Source: Enterocola sp045654205
GTDB lineage: Bacteria; Bacteroidota; Bacteroidia; Bacteroidales; Paludibacteraceae
Length of the DNA: 64,000 nt
Direction: 5' to 3'
Assembly: GCA_045654205.1 (NCBI GenBank)
Contig: JAZOMZ010000024.1
Location: 1 to 64,000, forward strand
A program made the translations under genes and the position numbers. Positions 60,418-64,000 of this stretch are shown here, one piece after another. The notes below the pieces were generated by a model, which was not told where the DNA came from, did no database searches, and saw only the letters and a program-made list of their open reading frames with translations. Numbering within the stretch: the stretch's first letter is position 1; every line of letters starts with the position of its first letter.

Positions 60418-61116
60418 TTATTTATCAACTTTATGTCTCATCACCTCCACAAAATTATTATTCCTGATATCCATCTCAATAAATTGAAAATATGTCATAA
60501 AACCTATTTGATGCATGCATGGCATCAAACTCACTTGGTCTCGCAAACAACCATTTTGATACTCTTCCCACCACAATTCCATTAGTTGGGCTACACGAGC
60601 ATCATTATGCCTCCTAATAAGCAATCCATTCTCAGAAATCCCCAAATTATCCTCAAAACCCCACTCTACGTAACGTTGCCACTGATTTTCAATTTGCAAA
60701 GCATCAACCTTACCTTTAGCTTTCAAATCGTTTATCTCTTCTTTAACAGATGCGCAATAACTATGCCTGCAAGCCGCAAATAAAGTATTCTCATGCAAAT
60801 CATTTAGAAGTTCGGTCAATGATTCTTTTATCAACATATCCGCATCCACATAAATACTTAACTCACACTCCTCTGGCAAATACTTATGCGGCAACATCTT
60901 CACCTTACGCGACAGCAAAATATTATTCTCCCTCGCCGTCCTCCCCGGCCACTCTTCAGATGGAATTTGCACCACCTTCCAAACACCAGCATCCTTAATC
61001 TCTGGATTATTGGTAAACAACACATACTTCACACCCTCCTCTACCACAAGAGGTTGCTTTATGGCATCGTAGTTACCAGTTATTATGGTGTAGATGATTG
61101 TGGGCATATGAGGCAT
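60418..61116 (-). CDS. TOD1/MUCI70-type glycosyltransferase-like protein (DUF616)
   Basis: About 232 residues from MPHMPTIIY; a GTG overlapping the HAD stop is a further in-frame start, and MPT three codons later is the start equivalent to the truncated copy. Motifs: IIYTIITGNYDAIKQP, VKYVLFTNNP, and a DxD glycosyl motif ELSIYVDADMLIKESL, then NGLLIRRHNDARVAQLMELWWEEYQNGCLRDQVSLMPCM. Acts probably in surface sugar assembly, together with the HAD gene just upstream. Confidence 0.65.
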   Translation of the reverse strand: MPHMPTIIYTIITGNYDAIKQPLVVEEGVKYVLFTNNPEIKDAGVWKVVQIPSEEWPGRTARENNILLSRKVKMLPHKYLPEECELSIYVDADMLIKESLTELLNDLHENTLFAACRHSYCASVKEEINDLKAKGKVDALQIENQWQRYVEWGFEDNLGISENGLLIRRHNDARVAQLMELWWEEYQNGCLRDQVSLMPCMHQIGFMTYFQFIEMDIRNNNFVEVMRHKVDK

Positions 61117-61135
61117 TTTTTCTAATCTAGTATTA

Positions 61136-62041
61136 CTACACAAGATGTTTAGGTGTAGAATTCTCTACAGTGCGTTTATTCTTTTCTGTTTGTTTAATTC
61201 TTTCAGCAAATTCATTAATTTTATTACAAATCCACATATAAGCTGTAGTATCTTCTGAATAATCAGCTTCGGCAAACATGTCTATTCTACCATCTTGTCT
61301 AAGTTTCTCTACTTGTTTAAAGGCTTTTATGTTACCTTTAGGATAAATGGCAAAAGTAGCACCTCCACGCTCTTTTACTACAGAAAAAGCAGGCACATCA
61401 CTCGGACCATCAGCAATGTAAATCATATTTTTAAAATCGACTCTCCTTTGACTATCAGAGAGTTTACTATTTACATTTATTCCTTCAACAATATTTATAC
61501 CCTTATTAATCTCAAATAACGCTCGTGTTTTCGTTGTATTGTCGATTGTATAACCTATTTCTGAAATCTCTTTTTCACCATTTTCAAGTTTATGCTCAAT
61601 CAACTCACATCCCCAAATATATTCTACATACTCCATAATAGAAGTACCTTTGATTACCTCTGCAAAACCAGTGCTCACAATGTAATGTTCCACACGAATA
61701 TTATATTCTTTACATATACTATCATCCGCAAGCAATTCTTTTGTTTTCTTAAATATCTCTGGTATGCCATGATAAAATTTTTGCAGACTTCCATATCCTT
61801 TCAACTTAGCATTATTTAAACCTTTAAAAATACCTTGTTTTACATATTTTATAAATTGATTAAGATAAATGGTATCTGGATTTATCTTAACGCCTTCTTC
61901 CTTGTACTTTTGAGGCAACGCATTTACTTCACTCCAAAATGCAGACGCATCCACACCATACTCCCTAAAAATTGGATCTTGCATGTAACCATCCACCAGT
62001 GTTTTATCAAAATCCCATACAATAGCTATTATATTCTGCAT
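61136..62041 (-). CDS. HAD-superfamily hydrolase, island copy 2
   Basis: 301 residues, a close paralogue of 49838-50743 (about 27 differences by eye). All HAD motifs kept: DFDKTLVDG, VSTGFAEVI, ADGPSDVP. The glycosyltransferase gene follows with start-stop proximity. The first 190 or so bases from the ATG differ from copy 1 at about five positions, while the later part differs at about 15% of positions, indicating local gene conversion. Confidence 0.87.
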   Translation of the reverse strand: MQNIIAIVWDFDKTLVDGYMQDPIFREYGVDASAFWSEVNALPQKYKEEGVKINPDTIYLNQFIKYVKQGIFKGLNNAKLKGYGSLQKFYHGIPEIFKKTKELLADDSICKEYNIRVEHYIVSTGFAEVIKGTSIMEYVEYIWGCELIEHKLENGEKEISEIGYTIDNTTKTRALFEINKGINIVEGINVNSKLSDSQRRVDFKNMIYIADGPSDVPAFSVVKERGGATFAIYPKGNIKAFKQVEKLRQDGRIDMFAEADYSEDTTAYMWICNKINEFAERIKQTEKNKRTVENSTPKHLV

Positions 62042-62410
62042 AAATCAACTTTTATAATTTTTACACCTTCAAAATTATAAAACACACTCCACTATTCCAA
62101 ACAACTTATAGATAAAATCTCAAAATACTATTTAAATACCTCCCATCCTTGCATATTCTTATTTTCTCTGACAATAATTATTCTGGCACAATTATTGCTG
62201 TGTAACAAATGGATATATATATTCCATCTTGGTTCCACATACCATCAATTCAATTAAAATATGTGGCAGGCTTCTATAGAATCTTCCCCTTGAGACTGAA
62301 GATATGTGAGTAAGAATGAATAAATTTCGTTTATTGATTTTATGCGAAAAGTATTCTAGTGTAGAACGGCAACTTGAAATATGTTGCCATAAAAAAGAAA
62401 GGAGGAATAT
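62042..62410. other. Non-coding spacer at the island edge
   Basis: Contains a TAATTTTG promoter box on the minus strand (62070-62077) for HAD copy 2, inverted repeats CAATAATT/AATTATTG (62172-62197) and CCACATA/TATGTGG (62239-62268), and a GGCAAC/GTTGCC hairpin just before the KTSC gene. No supported gene. Confidence 0.5.
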
Positions 62411-62626
62411 ATGATTCCATATGCTAATCTAAGAGGAAACTCTCCAATTATTGGTTATGAGATTGAATCTGATAGAATTATAGTTTTGTTTAAACAAGGC
62501 AAACAATATTCTTATAGCTACAATAAAGCTGGAGTAGGAAACGTTGAAGAAATGAAACGCCTTGCACAAAATGGTGCTGGATTAAGTGCATACATTACAC
62601 GTAACGTTCGTTATGATTATGATTAA
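62411..62626 (+). CDS. Small KTSC-like domain protein
   Basis: 71 residues: SPIIGYEIESDRIIVLFKQGKQYSYSYNKAGVGNVEEMKRLAQNGAGLSAYITRNVRYDYD. The pattern (Y.......I.V.FK.G..Y.Y........M...A..G.GL..YI) fits the short KTSC fold, often found in phage and mobile regions. A strong GGAGG ribosome binding site, AAAGGAGGAATAT before the ATG, is unusual for Bacteroidota. A terminator follows. Confidence 0.65.
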   Translation: MIPYANLRGNSPIIGYEIESDRIIVLFKQGKQYSYSYNKAGVGNVEEMKRLAQNGAGLSAYITRNVRYDYD

Positions 62627-62640
62627 GCATTTATCTTTTT

Positions 62641-62668
62641 ATCCGATGAGTTTGTAACTCATCGGATT
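62641..62668 (+). terminator. Terminator after the KTSC gene
   Basis: ATCCGATGAGTT-TGT-AACTCATCGGAT, perfect 12-bp stem, then TTCTTTCTT. Confidence 0.8.
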
Positions 62669-62869
62669 TCTTTCTTATAACGAGTTTATTTCTAAGCAAA
62701 TAAATGTATCTTTTGCTTCAAAAACTCGTAAATAAATATCCTCATTATAATTTTTTAGAAGTATTCTTTGTAATTTATTTTAACAGTAGAAACTTAGATT
62801 CGTCCAACTTTGCCCAATAATCTTGAAAAATTTTCATTATTATTGCGGTGAATTTAAAACATAAAGAAT

Positions 62870-63268
62870 ATGAAAACACAATCAATAAGTACCGAGCAAA
62901 AAGCGATATTAAAGACGGGCATTAAGTTCCTAGAAAAGGTTAATCCTAACACACCTTACCAACATAAATTAAAGAATGATATTAAATACACAATAAATGC
63001 ATTGAATGTAGATGACATTGAATTATGGATAGCATGCACAAAAATTCTTTCAGAGAATTATAGTTATATCCTCACTCTCAGAGGATTCTGTCCTCTTACA
63101 GAAGAAACTATTCGCCAACGAGGTAAATTATGGATATATAACAACCTAACATCTATGACACAGACTTTACTACAGGCACTTAATGTAGAATGTTTAAGAT
63201 ATTCTATTGAAGAAGGTTTTACAGAATATGCAGCAGATAAATTAGTTGAATATTTGATGAAGCGTTAA
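62870..63268 (+). CDS. Hypothetical protein
   Basis: 132 residues, helical, no signal peptide, membrane helix or known motif (KTGIKFLEKVNPNTPYQHKLKNDIKYTINALNVDDIELWIACTKILSENYSY). Not recognised. Reads as a genuine gene by amino-acid use and sits between two spacers of 200 and 165 bases. Confidence 0.5.
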   Translation: MKTQSISTEQKAILKTGIKFLEKVNPNTPYQHKLKNDIKYTINALNVDDIELWIACTKILSENYSYILTLRGFCPLTEETIRQRGKLWIYNNLTSMTQTLLQALNVECLRYSIEEGFTEYAADKLVEYLMKR

Positions 63269-63433
63269 AATATAAGCACCATACGAACAGCAAATGAAAG
63301 ATAATAATTTTTCATTTAAACAGTGTTTAAATAGATTTTAAGTACTTAGCAGAAAAACATAATTCGAGTCTTTAAAAATCGAGTTAGTGTTTACACAAAA
63401 TTATTGATGGTGTCTGTCCGAAACTTACATAAA

Positions 63434-64000
63434 TCAACTTTTTCTATAAGATATATTAGATTGAGTTATTTTTACATGTTCAAAACCTATATATTTTAAA
63501 TAAGTTTGTATAGAGAATTTAATCCTTTCAAAGTCATTGTTAGGACCTACAATAATTTCTTTGAGAGCTTCTTTAGGGAAATAGTGTTCTATATATGGAA
63601 TTATATAATTATTCTTATAATAAAATTTCACTGTTTCTTTTGTTTCATTAGAATCCATAAACTGTGAGATTAATCTTACCTCTTTCTCATAACTATAAGA
63701 TGAATTCTTTAAAGAAATAGCATATTTTAAAATAGGCAGTAGATTTTCATCTATTTGTTTGTTAAATTCTTCTCTGAATTCTTCATTATGAGCATATACG
63801 ATTATTATTAAAGAAAATATAAATGCAAAGCACCAAAGACTCTTACTACTATATAAGTTATTATTATTCTCTTTTGTTTTATTTTCATTGTTTTTAATGT
63901 ACTTATCAATTATTTCTATAATTTTATCGTCTTCATAAATACAATTAATTAAAGAACTTTTTTGTGGAATCATATTTGAATCAAAACACAAGACAATTCC
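63434..64000 (-). CDS. DUF2971-like protein (start outside window)
   Basis: The frame is open to the window edge (GIVLCFDSNMIP...), so the N-terminus is missing; at least 188 residues. The late part has YEKEVRLISQF, an E-V-R motif, and LKEIIVGPNNDFERIKFSIQTYLKYIGFEHVKITQSNISYRKS, which fit DUF2971 (E..VRL and I.EI(I/V).GP). The hydrophobic SLWCFAFIFSLIIIVY is in the middle and may be a buried helix. Function unknown; members often occur in accessory regions. Confidence 0.55.
   Translation of the reverse strand, partial: GIVLCFDSNMIPQKSSLINCIYEDDKIIEIIDKYIKNNENKTKENNNNLYSSKSLWCFAFIFSLIIIVYAHNEEFREEFNKQIDENLLPILKYAISLKNSSYSYEKEVRLISQFMDSNETKETVKFYYKNNYIIPYIEHYFPKEALKEIIVGPNNDFERIKFSIQTYLKYIGFEHVKITQSNISYRKS

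Noticed and set aside
60750..61125. Plus-strand open frames opposite the glycosyltransferase
   Set aside because: Both are antisense shadows with low-complexity His/Pro/Ser composition.

Overview
The window comes from the chromosome of an AT-rich anaerobe of the Bacteroidota, most likely order Bacteroidales. This rests on the many TAnnTTTG promoter boxes (the -7 element of the Bacteroidetes sigma factor, often a few tens of bases before the ATG), near absence of Shine-Dalgarno sequences, a PorT-type barrel and an orphan type IX secretion C-terminal domain, a DUF3078 outer-membrane protein, a four-subunit 2-oxoacid:ferredoxin oxidoreductase, menaquinone synthesis (MenA) and a class II (B12-dependent) ribonucleotide reductase. 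No tRNA or rRNA gene was recognised.

Layout. 1-3.2 kb: end of pyrD, a DUF3078 protein, menA and a CPBP protease. 3.2-6.3 kb: a small accessory patch with a gene remnant, a lipoprotein, a MntA/HepT toxin-antitoxin pair bracketed by 41-bp direct repeats, a second nucleotidyltransferase and a YqiA-like esterase. 6.3-18.5 kb: housekeeping genes (USP-like protein, hisS, porT, cca-type nucleotidyltransferase, lipoprotein, thioredoxin, pyrG, yidC, grpE, dnaJ, mnmA). 18.6-21.1 kb: a structured RNA candidate, a small XRE regulator and two tandem PEGA-domain paralogues. 21.1-48.3 kb: VOR/KOR operon, aminotransferase, USP, two thioesterases, an esterase, a Smr protein, nrdJ, an ABC-F ATPase, an AddB-like nuclease, TPR protein plus gyrA, clpC, dapA, ligA, trmD. 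48.4-64 kb: lipocalin and T9SS-CTD protein, then an accessory island.

The island (about 49.6-62 kb) is bracketed by two copies of a HAD-hydrolase gene about 90% identical at protein level and in the same orientation. Between them lie an AAA_14/DUF4143 ATPase, a HEPN-LprI-like fusion, a class II Fic protein, an apparent operon of an HExxH protein, an unknown protein and a DUF4062 protein, scrambled IS21 fragments, wecB and a TOD1/MUCI70-type glycosyltransferase. A hairpin repeat recurs four times here and nowhere else that I saw. The three-gene HExxH/unknown/DUF4062 operon, next to the Fic and HEPN genes, is the best candidate for an undescribed conflict or defence system; its first gene seems to carry a one-base frameshift.

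The most striking single-gene observation is that the CTP synthase has lost two of the three glutaminase catalytic residues (Cys to Ser, His to Leu) in an otherwise intact frame, which predicts an ammonia-only enzyme. The window also carries several families of intergenic repeats, one of which has entered the coding sequence of the ABC-F gene and another of which forms the last codons of dapA. Coordinates of non-coding features may be off by one or two bases.
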